This document shows, in pieces, positions 52,824-62,928 of a stretch of DNA of 64,000 nt. A program made the translations under genes and the position numbers. Position 1 is the stretch's first letter. Each line of letters starts with the position of its first letter. The notes beneath the pieces are model-generated. The model ran no database searches and had not been told where the DNA came from. It saw nothing but the letters and a program-made list of their open reading frames with translations. This DNA is from Maribacter sp. (lineage in GTDB: Bacteria > Bacteroidota > Bacteroidia > Flavobacteriales > Flavobacteriaceae), in assembly GCA_020629285.1 (NCBI GenBank), contig JAHDDP010000010.1:35516-99515 (forward strand). The letters run 5' to 3'.

Positions 52824-54668
52824 ATGTGCGGAATTGTTGGTTACATAGGTCATAGGGAAGCTTTTCCTATAGTTATAAAAGGACTTCAGAGATTAGAATA
52901 TCGTGGTTATGATAGTGCAGGTATTGCATTATTCGATGGTAACCAAATCAATTTATCTAAGACAAAAGGTAAAGTTGAGGACTTAAAAAATAAAGCAAAA
53001 GAAATATCTCAGGCGGGTAGTATTGGTATAGGACATACTCGTTGGGCGACTCACGGTGTGCCAAATGATGTCAATTCTCACCCTCATTACTCCAATTCTG
53101 GAAATCTTGTTATTATACATAATGGAATTATTGAAAATTATGAATCCATAAAGCAAGAGTTAACTAAGCGAGGCTATACGTTTCAATCAGATACAGATAC
53201 CGAAGTATTGATCAATCTTATTGAAGAAGTTAAGAAAACCGAAGATGTTAAGCTTGGTAAAGCTGTGCAGATTGCACTTAATCAAGTGGTAGGTGCTTAT
53301 GCTATTGCCGTATTCGATAAAGAAAAACCAGACGAAATTGTGGTTGCCAAATTAGGTAGTCCGTTGGCTATCGGTATTGGCGAGGAAGAATTTTTTATAG
53401 CTTCAGATGCTTCACCATTTATAGAATTCACCAATAATGCTGTTTATCTTGAAGATGAGGAAATGGCAATTATAAGATTGGGTAAGGAAATAAAGCTTAG
53501 AAAAATTAAGGATGATGCCGTGGCATACCCAAGAATTTTAGAGCTTCAAATGAATCTTGAAGAAATAGAAAAAGGTGGTTATGATCACTTTATGTTAAAG
53601 GAGATTTATGAACAGCCAAGGGCTATAAAAGATACTTATAGAGGTCGTTTATTGGCGGAACAAGGTTTAATTAGAATGGCAGGGATTGACCTTAACATGG
53701 AAAAATTCTTAAACGCTAATAAAATTATTATTGTAGCATGTGGTACATCGTGGCATGCTGGTTTGGTTGCCGAGTATATTTTTGAAGATTTGGCAAGAAT
53801 TCCTGTAGAAGTAGAGTATGCGTCAGAGTTTAGGTATAGAAATCCTGTAATAACCGATAAAGATGTTTTAATAGCAATTTCACAATCTGGTGAAACTGCA
53901 GATACTTTGGCAGCGATTAAGTTAGCGAAAGAAAAAGGAGCATTTGTATTCGGTGTTTGTAATGTAGTAGGTTCTTCTATTGCTAGGGAAACAGATGCTG
54001 GAGCTTATACACATGCAGGACCAGAAATAGGAGTGGCTTCTACAAAAGCCTTTACAACTCAAATTACTGTTCTAACCTTAATGGCGTTAAAATTAGCGAA
54101 AACAAAAGGTGTTTTTTCAGAAACGAAATATCGCGAATATTTATCTGAACTAGAGACTATTCCTAGTAAAGTAGAAAAATCTTTGGAATCTAACACGTTA
54201 ATAGAAATTATAGCCGATGTTTATAAAGATTCAACTAACTGTCTTTATTTAGGTAGGGGATACAATTTTCCGGTAGCATTAGAAGGTGCGCTTAAATTAA
54301 AAGAGATAAGTTATATTCATGCAGAAGGGTATCCAGCAGCTGAAATGAAGCATGGTCCTATTGCATTGATCGATGAGCAAATGCCGGTTTTTGTAATTGC
54401 GACCAAGAAGGGGCATTATGAAAAGGTGGTAAGTAACATTCAAGAGATTAAATCTAGAAAAGGTAAAATAATTGCAATAGTTACAGAAGGTGATGAACAA
54501 GTAAAAGATTTAGCGGATCACGTTATTGAAGTTCCTGAAACTTTAGAAAGCTTAACTCCGTTGTTGACGACAATACCTTTACAATTAATTTCATATCATA
54601 TTGCGGTTATGAGAGGTTGTAATGTTGATCAGCCTAGAAACCTTGCCAAATCGGTTACGGTAGAATAA
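52824..54668 (+). CDS. glmS: Glutamine-fructose-6-phosphate aminotransferase (isomerising)
   Basis: Makes glucosamine 6-phosphate for peptidoglycan and LPS. The 614-residue protein begins MCGIVGYIG with the glutaminase nucleophile Cys2 (after Met removal the N-terminal residue), has the GATase loop HTRWATHG and HNGIIENY, then two SIS domains (ACGTSWHAGLVAEY, ISQSGETADTLAA, GRGYNFPVALEGALKLKE) and ends PRNLAKSVTVE. No ribozyme-type glmS leader is seen in the 150 bp upstream. A terminator follows. Confidence 0.97.
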   Translation: MCGIVGYIGHREAFPIVIKGLQRLEYRGYDSAGIALFDGNQINLSKTKGKVEDLKNKAKEISQAGSIGIGHTRWATHGVPNDVNSHPHYSNSGNLVIIHNGIIENYESIKQELTKRGYTFQSDTDTEVLINLIEEVKKTEDVKLGKAVQIALNQVVGAYAIAVFDKEKPDEIVVAKLGSPLAIGIGEEEFFIASDASPFIEFTNNAVYLEDEEMAIIRLGKEIKLRKIKDDAVAYPRILELQMNLEEIEKGGYDHFMLKEIYEQPRAIKDTYRGRLLAEQGLIRMAGIDLNMEKFLNANKIIIVACGTSWHAGLVAEYIFEDLARIPVEVEYASEFRYRNPVITDKDVLIAISQSGETADTLAAIKLAKEKGAFVFGVCNVVGSSIARETDAGAYTHAGPEIGVASTKAFTTQITVLTLMALKLAKTKGVFSETKYREYLSELETIPSKVEKSLESNTLIEIIADVYKDSTNCLYLGRGYNFPVALEGALKLKEISYIHAEGYPAAEMKHGPIALIDEQMPVFVIATKKGHYEKVVSNIQEIKSRKGKIIAIVTEGDEQVKDLADHVIEVPETLESLTPLLTTIPLQLISYHIAVMRGCNVDQPRNLAKSVTVE

Positions 54669-54691
54669 GAATAATAATAATTAATTTGTAT

Positions 54692-54723
54692 AAGGGGCGT
54701 GATTCATTTCATGTCCCTTTTTT
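54692..54723 (+). terminator. Terminator after glmS
   Basis: AAGGGGCGT and ATGTCCCTT pair over 9 bp (two G-U) around a 10-nt loop, with T7 following. Confidence 0.75.
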
Positions 54724-54957
54724 AGCGGGTAAAATTAAAATAATATGCAGATAAAATCTGCTTTTCTTAAAAGATTCATGAATTTTGAATGTATTTTCTG
54801 CAATACGTTATTTAAAAGTTAATTGCGTATATCCCAATAAATGAATCATTTAATTATTAAAATAATACTATGCATGCATAATTTTTTTCAAATTACTATA
54901 ATCGGTGTGAAATTATCTGTATCTTAACCCTCAACTAATTTTAAACTTTGATTAAGA

Positions 54958-57741
54958 ATGAGAGCAATACTTCTTTTAGCATTGATGGTTGTGGGTACTT
55001 TTGGGTACTCTCAAACAAATATCAATGGTAATGTTGTTGACCAAAACAATCAGCCCATTCCTGGGGCCAATATTGTTATCGTTGGCAAAACCATTGGTAC
55101 AGTAACAGATTTCGATGGTAATTTTAATTTGGCTACGTCCGAAGTTCCACCTTTTAAGATAGAGGTGTCCAGTATCGGATATACAAGTACTACTGAAAGT
55201 ATTACAAGTGCAAACCAAAAAATTACAATCACTTTAAATGAATCGCAAACCTTTCTAGACGAAGTCGTTATTTCGGCTTCAAGAACTCCAGAGCGTATTT
55301 TCGAATCTCCTGTTACTGTAGAAAGAATAGGTGTTTCAGAAATTAAGAATACTACGGCTGCTGATTTTTATGGCGGACTGGAAAATTTAAAAGGGGTTGA
55401 TGTAAATACGAACAGTTTGACTTTCAAATCTGTAAACACTAGAGGTTTCGCTTCTTTTGCAAATACACGTTTCATGCAACTTGTAGATGGTATGGATAAT
55501 TCTACGCCAGCGTTAAATTTCCCTATTGGTAACTTGGTTGGTATGGTAGAAACAGATGTGCTAAGTGTAGAATTATTGCCAGGAGCATCTTCTGCGCTTT
55601 ATGGTGCAAATGCTTTCAACGGTATTTTATTTATGCGTAGTAAAAGTCCTTTTGATTATGAAGGGATAAGTGTTTCGATAAAACAAGGTATAACATCCCA
55701 AAAAGCTGCTGGTGATAACTCTTATACTGATTTTGGTATTAGAGCTGCGCATAAGTTCAGCGATAAATTAGCGGCCAAGGTCAATTTCGGTTATTTAAAA
55801 GGAACGGATTGGGCGGCAAATAATACGGATGATAAGATTACACCAGGTGGTACAAGGGATAATTTAAATTATGACGGAGTAAATGTTTATGGTGATGAAG
55901 TGTCTACAAATATTAAAGAAGTTGCTTTAACTCTAGAAGGTTTAGGAATCTTACCTTCAGGTGCTAACGCTTTAGTGCCATCTGAAATTGTAAGTAGAAC
56001 GGGCTATAATGAAAGTGATCTTACCAATTATAATGCAGAAAGTATTAAGGCAGATTGGGGGCTATATTATAGACCTATTGAAGATAATAGTTTAGAGCTT
56101 TCTTATGTTGGTAAGGTGGGTACGGGTAATACCATTTATCAAGGTACGAATAGATATAATATAAAGGGCTTCTTTCAAGAGCAACATAAACTTGAAATCA
56201 AGAACGATAATTTTTTTGTAAGAGGTTATATGGTAGGCGATAAGTCAGGTGATTCTTATGATATGGTATTTACGGGTATTAATATCAATAGAGCTTGGAA
56301 AGATGATAATACATGGTTTGGCGAATATACAGGTGCATATGTACAGGCTACCTTATCTGGCGCTACTGATGAGCAAGCACATGCTGCGGCAAGGGCTCAA
56401 GCAGAATCTGGTAGATTTTTGCCAGGTTCACCAGAATTTCAAGCGGCTTTTAACAGAAGTGTAAGTGATCCGGATTTATCTACTGGTTCAAAATTTCAAG
56501 ATGCTTCAAAATACTACCATGCAGATGCTAACTATAACTTTAGTCATCTTATAGATTGGGCAGAAATTCAAGTAGGTGGATCGTTTAGAGAATATGATTT
56601 AAATTCTTCTGGTACTATTTATACAGATTTTGACGGTCCAATTAGATATTCTGAATTTGGTGTTTATTCTCAAGTTCAAAAAACATTACCTTTTGAAGGT
56701 GATAAAAGCTTAAAGCTAACAGGGTCTATTAGATATGACAAATCGGAATTATTCGATGGTTTTTTCTCTCCTAGATTGTCTGCTGGTTATACATTAAATA
56801 GAAATCATAATATTAGAGCTTCTGCGCAAACAGGCTTTAGAAATCCTACTACTCAGGATTTATTTATCGGTTTAAATGCAGGAAGGGCTATTTTGGTAGG
56901 GTCTGCAGAAGATAATTTAGATCGTTATACTAGAGATTATGAGGTAAGTGCTAGTGGTCAGCTTTTAGGTCAACCTTCAGAAGTTACACAAACAGGTGGT
57001 GCTGCATACAACAATTCTTACTCTGCGGCTTCGGTTACAGCTTTGGGTGCTACGGGTGATCCAAGTGTTCTTGAGGTTGCTAATCCAGATTTGATCAAGC
57101 CAGAAAAAGTAACCTCTTTCGAAATTGGATATAGAGGTAAGGTGGATAAACTTGTTATAGATTTTAGTACTTATTATAACAGCTATCAAGATTTCATATC
57201 TCAAGAAGTGGTTATTTCTCCATTTTATGGGCAATCTGGTGACGGTGGGCTATCGGTTGCGGCAATAGCTAATGGAGACTTTCAGGCATATAGCGCTTAT
57301 ACAAATACCGATGCTAATGTAAATTCTTATGGTGCATCTTTAGGTTTGGATATGAAAGTGTTTGGTAATTTTGATTTAGGTGGTAGTTATACGTTTACAA
57401 AGTTAGATTTTGACCGCGAGGCAAATCCAGATGTAATGTTGAATTTCAACACACCTGAACACAAGTTCAAGGCTTCTTTTGGTAACAAAGAATTATTCGA
57501 AAATTTCGGATTTAATGTATCATACAGATTTAGTGATGATTATTTCTGGGAAGCTACTTTTGGTAATGGGGTAATTCCTGAATTTCATGTAGTAGATGCT
57601 CAAATTAATTACGATGTACCAAGTATTAAATCTTCTTTCAAATTAGGGGGTACAAACCTTACCAATAAAGAATATTATACGGCATTCGGTACTGGCTTCA
57701 TAGGTTCTATGTACTATTTATCTTGGACAATTAACAACTAA
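54958..57741 (+). CDS. TonB-dependent receptor paired with an SGNH lipoprotein
   Basis: A 927-residue outer-membrane receptor. Signal MRAILLLALMVVGTFGYSQ, CarboxypepD_reg_2-like domain (NINGNVVDQNNQPIPGANI, TDFDGNFNL), TonB-box-like FLDEVVISASRTPE, plug (GLENLKGVDVNTNSLTFKSV in pieces, MQLVDGMDNSTPALNFP, VELLPGASSALYGANAFNG), barrel to the C-terminal SMYYLSWTINN. The barrel's last strand ends in Asn rather than the usual aromatic residue. The GDSL/SGNH lipoprotein gene starts 18 bp after its stop, pointing to uptake of an ester-linked substrate such as a lipid or acylated sugar. Substrate not shown. Confidence 0.9.
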   Translation: MRAILLLALMVVGTFGYSQTNINGNVVDQNNQPIPGANIVIVGKTIGTVTDFDGNFNLATSEVPPFKIEVSSIGYTSTTESITSANQKITITLNESQTFLDEVVISASRTPERIFESPVTVERIGVSEIKNTTAADFYGGLENLKGVDVNTNSLTFKSVNTRGFASFANTRFMQLVDGMDNSTPALNFPIGNLVGMVETDVLSVELLPGASSALYGANAFNGILFMRSKSPFDYEGISVSIKQGITSQKAAGDNSYTDFGIRAAHKFSDKLAAKVNFGYLKGTDWAANNTDDKITPGGTRDNLNYDGVNVYGDEVSTNIKEVALTLEGLGILPSGANALVPSEIVSRTGYNESDLTNYNAESIKADWGLYYRPIEDNSLELSYVGKVGTGNTIYQGTNRYNIKGFFQEQHKLEIKNDNFFVRGYMVGDKSGDSYDMVFTGININRAWKDDNTWFGEYTGAYVQATLSGATDEQAHAAARAQAESGRFLPGSPEFQAAFNRSVSDPDLSTGSKFQDASKYYHADANYNFSHLIDWAEIQVGGSFREYDLNSSGTIYTDFDGPIRYSEFGVYSQVQKTLPFEGDKSLKLTGSIRYDKSELFDGFFSPRLSAGYTLNRNHNIRASAQTGFRNPTTQDLFIGLNAGRAILVGSAEDNLDRYTRDYEVSASGQLLGQPSEVTQTGGAAYNNSYSAASVTALGATGDPSVLEVANPDLIKPEKVTSFEIGYRGKVDKLVIDFSTYYNSYQDFISQEVVISPFYGQSGDGGLSVAAIANGDFQAYSAYTNTDANVNSYGASLGLDMKVFGNFDLGGSYTFTKLDFDREANPDVMLNFNTPEHKFKASFGNKELFENFGFNVSYRFSDDYFWEATFGNGVIPEFHVVDAQINYDVPSIKSSFKLGGTNLTNKEYYTAFGTGFIGSMYYLSWTINN

Positions 57742-57759
57742 TTAAAATCAAAAGTTGAA

Positions 57760-59388
57760 ATGAAAAACTTAAAATATTTATATATTTCTTTAGGTGTCAT
57801 GGCTTTTACGGCTTGTAATGACCCTGAAGATGTAGATCTTGAGCCAGAAGTTATGGCAGAAGAGTTACCGGCGTTAACTGCTGGATCGGCAGATTTCTCT
57901 AATTATGTCTCTTTAGGAAATTCGTTAACGGCAGGTTTTACTGATGGCGCATTGTTTCAAGCAGGTCAAACATTATCCTTGCCTAATCTGCTTTCCCAAA
58001 AATTCAGTTTAGCGGGTGGTGGTACTTTTACGCAACCATTAACCAATGATAATATTGGTGGGCTTGCACTTGCTGGTACAAGAATTCAAAGTCCAAGGTT
58101 GGTCTTTGGTGGCGCAGGTCCGGTATCTTTAGAAGATTTGGTTGGTGATGTAACGGTTACAACTGATATTGCATTGAACAACCCAACAGGACCTTTTAAC
58201 AATTTAGGTGTACCTGGCGCCAAAAGTTTTCACTTACTAGCCCCTGGTTATGGTAGTTTAGATAATTTTCCGACAGCTGCAAATCCTTATGCAATTAGAA
58301 TTACGGGAAATACCAGCGCGTCTATTTTAGATTTGGCGGTAGAGCAGTCTCCAAGTTTTTTCTCTCTTTGGATCGGTAACAATGATGTATTGGGCTATGC
58401 TACTACAGGTGGCGACGGTACAAATCCTATTACACCTGTTTCAGGAGCACCTGGGCAAGGTTTTGACGGTAGTTATGGAGCATTGATTGCAACGTTAACC
58501 GCAAGTGGAGCGCAGGGTGTAGTTGCCAATATTCCTAATGTAACAGATGTTCCTCATTTTACTACGGTACCACATAATCCTTTAGACCCTACCGATGAAT
58601 CATTTGGTGCTCAAATCGCTACATTGAATGGAATATTTGGTCAATTAAATCAGGTGTATGATTTTTTAGGAGTTCCAGAAAGGGCCATTAAATTTTCAGA
58701 AACTCAAGCAAGTGAAGTAATTATAAAGGATGAGGAATTGGTAGATTTGTCTGCGCAGATTGCCGCAGTTTTAGGTGCTAGTCCAACTTTCCCTGCATTT
58801 GTCCAATCATTTGGGCTGCCCGCACAAGCTGCACCGTTGGTTGCCGGTTTGCTAGGTAATACTTATGGTCAAACAAGAGAAGCGACTGCAGATGATCTAT
58901 TCGTTTTGCCAAGTGCCTCGGTTATAGGAACGGTAAATGTAGAATCTGTTGGTGCATTAATGGCAGCAGGTTTACCACAAACTTTAGCTGGTCAGTTTTC
59001 GGTAGAGGGAATAACACTTCCGTTAGCAGACAAGTGGGTTTTAATACCTGCTGAACAACAAGAAATTGCTGTAGCTACAGAAGCATTCAATCAAATTATC
59101 GCAGCAACAGCTAGCCAAGCAGGTTTGGCTTTGGTAGATGCAAACACCCTGTTGAACCAATTGGCAAATGGTGGTATTACTAGCGGAGATTTCACTTTAC
59201 AATCAAATCTAGTTACAGGTGGTGCCTTTTCTTTAGACGGTATTCACCCTACTGCTAGAGGTTATGCATTGCTGGCAAATGAGTTTATGATGGCAATTGA
59301 TGCTACATATGGCTCTAATTTTGCCGAATCGGGTAATTTGTTGAATGTAGGAGATTACCCTACAAACTACCCGGCTACACTACAATAG
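57760..59388 (+). CDS. SGNH/GDSL-type hydrolase lipoprotein
   Basis: A 542-residue lipoprotein (MKNLKYLYISLGVMAFTAC, Cys19). It carries the four SGNH blocks: block I VSLGNSLTAGF, with Asn where GDSL usually has Asp next to the nucleophile Ser55; NNLGVPGAKSFHLL (Gly block); IGNNDVLGYA (Asn block); and block V DGIHPTARGYALLANEF with the Asp-x-x-His pair near residue 510. The reaction is hydrolysis of an ester, acyl or acetyl group outside the inner membrane. It is much longer than minimal SGNH enzymes because of insertions between blocks. Co-transcription with the preceding TonB receptor suggests it trims the imported compound. Confidence 0.92.
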   Translation: MKNLKYLYISLGVMAFTACNDPEDVDLEPEVMAEELPALTAGSADFSNYVSLGNSLTAGFTDGALFQAGQTLSLPNLLSQKFSLAGGGTFTQPLTNDNIGGLALAGTRIQSPRLVFGGAGPVSLEDLVGDVTVTTDIALNNPTGPFNNLGVPGAKSFHLLAPGYGSLDNFPTAANPYAIRITGNTSASILDLAVEQSPSFFSLWIGNNDVLGYATTGGDGTNPITPVSGAPGQGFDGSYGALIATLTASGAQGVVANIPNVTDVPHFTTVPHNPLDPTDESFGAQIATLNGIFGQLNQVYDFLGVPERAIKFSETQASEVIIKDEELVDLSAQIAAVLGASPTFPAFVQSFGLPAQAAPLVAGLLGNTYGQTREATADDLFVLPSASVIGTVNVESVGALMAAGLPQTLAGQFSVEGITLPLADKWVLIPAEQQEIAVATEAFNQIIAATASQAGLALVDANTLLNQLANGGITSGDFTLQSNLVTGGAFSLDGIHPTARGYALLANEFMMAIDATYGSNFAESGNLLNVGDYPTNYPATLQ

Positions 59389-59411
59389 AGGTATGTAAAA
59401 TAGTAAGATTT

Positions 59412-59437
59412 AAAAGGTGCTTTAAGGGCACCTTTTT
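59412..59437 (+). terminator. Terminator after the SGNH lipoprotein gene
   Basis: AAAAGGTGC and GCACCTTTT form a 9-bp stem with a 7-nt loop and a T-run, 24 bp after the stop. Confidence 0.85.
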
Positions 59438-59486
59438 ACTTTTGTAAAAAAGGAAAAAAACTATTTTTCATTAAAATTGAAAACTA

Positions 59487-59494
59487 TATCTTTG
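59487..59494 (+). promoter_or_regulatory. Predicted -7 element (TATCTTTG) for atpD
   Basis: Exact TAnnTTTG match 62 bp upstream of the atpD ATG, followed by GCAGCC as at ileS. Confidence 0.55.
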
Positions 59495-59552
59495 CAGCCT
59501 GAAAATGAGAGCATTTTTCAGGTTATATTAAACGTAATAAATAAACATATAA

Positions 59553-61064
<1,512 letters not shown>

Positions 61065-61074
61065 ATCTAGTAAA

Positions 61075-61139
61075 CGGTTTTCGGTAGCAGTTTGCAGTTT
61101 TGCATTCGATTATTGAACACTGATTACTGAATACTGAAA
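61075..61139. repeat. Heptamer-repeat array between atpD and atpC
   Basis: Short 7-bp units follow each other: CGGTTTT, CAGTTTG, CAGTTTT on one side (61075-61101) and ACTGATT, ACTGAAT, ACTGAAA on the other (61119-61139). CAGT and ACTG units are complementary, so the two halves can pair over a 17-nt loop and form a hairpin just before the atpC start at 61144. Confidence 0.65.
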
Positions 61140-61143
61140 AAAT

Positions 61144-61422
61144 ATGTATTTAGAAATTGTATCACCAGAAGCAACATTATTTGCAGGCGAAGTAACTTCG
61201 GTTACGGTACCAGGTATAAATGGTGAGTTTCAAATGTTAAAAGATCACGCCCCAATTGTATCGTTGTTACAAGAAGGTAAGGTTAAGATTTCAGGTAATA
61301 TTTCTTTAGATGAAGAATATGCCTCTAAGTTTACTAAAGATGCTAGCGGTAGTACAGTATTACAAATTTCAAGCGGTACTATTGAGCTTAAGAATAATAA
61401 AGTAATTGTACTTGCAGATTAG
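61144..61422 (+). CDS. atpC: F1F0 ATP synthase subunit epsilon (short form)
   Basis: A 92-residue epsilon/delta subunit containing only the N-terminal beta-sandwich (EIVSPEATLFAGEVTSVTVP, GEFQMLKDHAPIVSLLQEG). The C-terminal two-helix inhibitory domain of E. coli epsilon (~135 residues) is missing, which is normal in Bacteroidota. It follows atpD by 79 bp, the gap being filled with heptamer repeats. Confidence 0.95.
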   Translation: MYLEIVSPEATLFAGEVTSVTVPGINGEFQMLKDHAPIVSLLQEGKVKISGNISLDEEYASKFTKDASGSTVLQISSGTIELKNNKVIVLAD

Positions 61423-61446
61423 TAAGTAGAATTCGTAATAAGTTTT

Positions 61447-61479
61447 AAAGGCTACACTGAAAAGTGTAGCCTTTTTTTA
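61447..61479 (+). terminator. Terminator after atpC
   Basis: AAAGGCTACACT and AGTGTAGCCTTT form a 12-bp perfect stem with a GAAA tetraloop, followed by T7. It abuts the stop of the convergent regulator gene. Confidence 0.92.
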
Positions 61480-61683
61480 TTCCTTTTCATATGCTAGAAT
61501 ATCTGCAGGCTGACAATCTAAAGCTTTACAAATAGCCTCTAGGGTAGAGAAGCGTATAGCTTTAGCTTTACCTGATTTTAAAATAGAAAGGTTAGCTTCC
61601 GTTATACCGATCATTTCGGCTAGCTCTTTGCTTTTCAAATTGCGCTCTGCTAATACGGTGTTTAAGTTTACGACGATACTCAT
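61477..61683 (-). CDS. XRE-family transcriptional regulator (YozG-like)
   Basis: A 68-residue protein that is little more than a helix-turn-helix: KELAEMIGITEANLSILKSG with the recognition helix around residues 28-40, then AIRFSTLEAICKALDCQPADIL. It matches the small Cro/CI-type regulators (YozG family) that accompany DUF2975 membrane proteins. It is the third gene of a leftward operon, 2 bp after the second DUF2975 gene, and is the obvious candidate to bind the paired palindromes at 62723-62770. Repressor versus activator cannot be told from sequence. Confidence 0.92.
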   Translation of the reverse strand: MSIVVNLNTVLAERNLKSKELAEMIGITEANLSILKSGKAKAIRFSTLEAICKALDCQPADILAYEKE

Positions 61684-61685
61684 AG

Positions 61686-62198
61686 TTATATGGTTAGGTC
61701 GTTTTCAGACTGTACGCTAAAGCCCTTTTGAAATACGTATGTTAGAAACAAAGAAATCATTCCAAATATAATCAGTAGAATAAGATTGTGAATATTTCTA
61801 AATTCAGTCTTGTGCATTATTGGATAATGAATAAGAAAGTTTAAAACCGGACCAATAATTAAATTTAGGATAGTTAAGAGTTTCAAATTTTTGATGATGC
61901 CCTTATTAAAAATGACCGTTTTTTTAAGAGCTTTAAAAATGTTAGAAAGTAAATAGAGTAGTAGAATCCCGAAAATTAAAATTAGGGTAATCGTTAAGAT
62001 ATCGCTAAACTGATAATCAGCTTGTATAGAACTTCCAATAAGGGGAATTTTCATGTCGAATCTACCGTCTTCAACCGTAAATCTATCGGTAATAAAAGCA
62101 CATTCCGTATAGGTTAGAAAAGCCAAGAGTACAATTGAAATACTTCTAAATATATAATAGAAGAATGCTGAAAGTGATATTGGACCGAATATTTTCAT
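61686..62198 (-). CDS. DUF2975-family membrane protein (second copy)
   Basis: A 170-residue protein with four hydrophobic helices (IFRSISIVLLAFLTYTECAF, ILTITLILIFGILLLYLLS, LLTILNLIIGPVLNFLIHY, LILLIIFGMISLFLTYVF) and the family C-terminal tail QSENDLTI. DUF2975 proteins are typically encoded with a small XRE regulator, as here; the function is unknown. The protein is a diverged paralogue of its upstream neighbour (10-bp gap), with the same topology and an identical last six residues. Confidence 0.9.
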   Translation of the reverse strand: MKIFGPISLSAFFYYIFRSISIVLLAFLTYTECAFITDRFTVEDGRFDMKIPLIGSSIQADYQFSDILTITLILIFGILLLYLLSNIFKALKKTVIFNKGIIKNLKLLTILNLIIGPVLNFLIHYPIMHKTEFRNIHNLILLIIFGMISLFLTYVFQKGFSVQSENDLTI

Positions 62199-62208
62199 GG
62201 TATTCTTT

Positions 62209-62715
62209 TTATATAGTTAAGTCGTTTTCTTGTTTTAAATCATAACCCTCTTTAATTAATTGGGCAACAATCAAAAGAAAAAATGCAATTACTAAAAGTG
62301 GTATTCTATCACTTAGGGCAGCACCAAAATCTCTTCCTAAATTATAAGCGACAGATTCTCCTTTAATTGCAGGTTTGTTCAGAATATTCTCAAATACTCT
62401 AATAATAAATATACCCGCTGAGTAAAACAATAAACCTCTACCGATAGATGTAAAGCTGAAGCCGTTTTTTGCGGAAAAAACAGAATCTGTATGTAAGGTA
62501 TAAATGGTTTTTCTGAATTTTATTAGAAGCCAAAGTGCATAGCTTAATAATATCAGATTGAATGATACAAGAATTAAGTCAGAATTAGATGATATTATAG
62601 TTGACGAAGAGTTTAAATATTTTAGTAATGACCCACCCTTTTCTAAAATTGAAATAATTACTGTAAATATTAACAAGTTAACAAAGAACTTAAATGCTTT
62701 AGTATAGTTTTTCAT
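62209..62715 (-). CDS. DUF2975-family membrane protein (first copy)
   Basis: A 168-residue protein with four hydrophobic helices (FFVNLLIFTVIISILE, LILVSFNLILLSYALWLL, GRGLLFYSAGIFIIRVF, RIPLLVIAFFLLIVAQL) and the tail KEGYDLKQENDLTI. The segment with FSAKNGFSFTSIGRGLL matches the DUF2975 core. First gene of the operon, directly downstream of a consensus promoter flanked by palindromes. With its paralogue and the XRE protein it could form a membrane-sensor/repressor switch; that is inference from layout. Confidence 0.9.
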   Translation of the reverse strand: MKNYTKAFKFFVNLLIFTVIISILEKGGSLLKYLNSSSTIISSNSDLILVSFNLILLSYALWLLIKFRKTIYTLHTDSVFSAKNGFSFTSIGRGLLFYSAGIFIIRVFENILNKPAIKGESVAYNLGRDFGAALSDRIPLLVIAFFLLIVAQLIKEGYDLKQENDLTI

Positions 62716-62722
62716 AATTTAA

Positions 62723-62770
62723 TTATTGTTTAACGATAACAAATATATAAAAATTATCGAAAAACAATAA
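62723..62770. promoter_or_regulatory. Two 17-bp palindromic operators around the DUF2975-operon promoter
   Basis: On the minus strand, TTATTGTTTTTCGATAA (62754-62770) covers the -33 and TTATCGTTAAACAATAA (62723-62739) covers the predicted start site. Each is an imperfect palindrome of the type TTATyG-N5-CrATAA, and the two are inverted relative to each other with centres 31 bp (three helical turns) apart. This is the layout expected for autorepression by the operon's XRE protein. Confidence 0.7.
62740..62767 (-). promoter_or_regulatory. Consensus promoter of the DUF2975/XRE operon
   Basis: Minus-strand TTG (62767-62765), 17-bp spacer and TATATTTG (62747-62740): a full TTG-N17-TAnnTTTG match, the best promoter in this window. 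The predicted start site is about 62734, 18 bp before the first ATG. Confidence 0.75.
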
Positions 62771-62891
62771 TAAAATGTTAAAAAATGATTTCTGTTATCT
62801 TTCCTTATCAGTAAAACTACAGAGAGATATAGATTAAATTTGAATCTTAATTACGTATTCAAATTCTTACTGTTATAGATGTAAGAGCATG

Positions 62892-62907
62892 ACGCTTGCG
62901 ATAGCGT
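62892..62907. repeat. Small GC-rich hairpin ACGCT/AGCGT
   Basis: A 5-bp stem with a 6-nt loop between the DUF2975 promoter region and the broken gene, not followed by a T-run. Purpose unclear. Confidence 0.3.
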
Positions 62908-62928
62908 TTGGCAACAAAATCTTATATT

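Noticed and set aside
62892..62907. Terminator for the broken gene or the DUF2975 operon
   Set aside because: The 5-bp stem lacks a T-run on either strand and lies upstream of the operon, not at a gene end.
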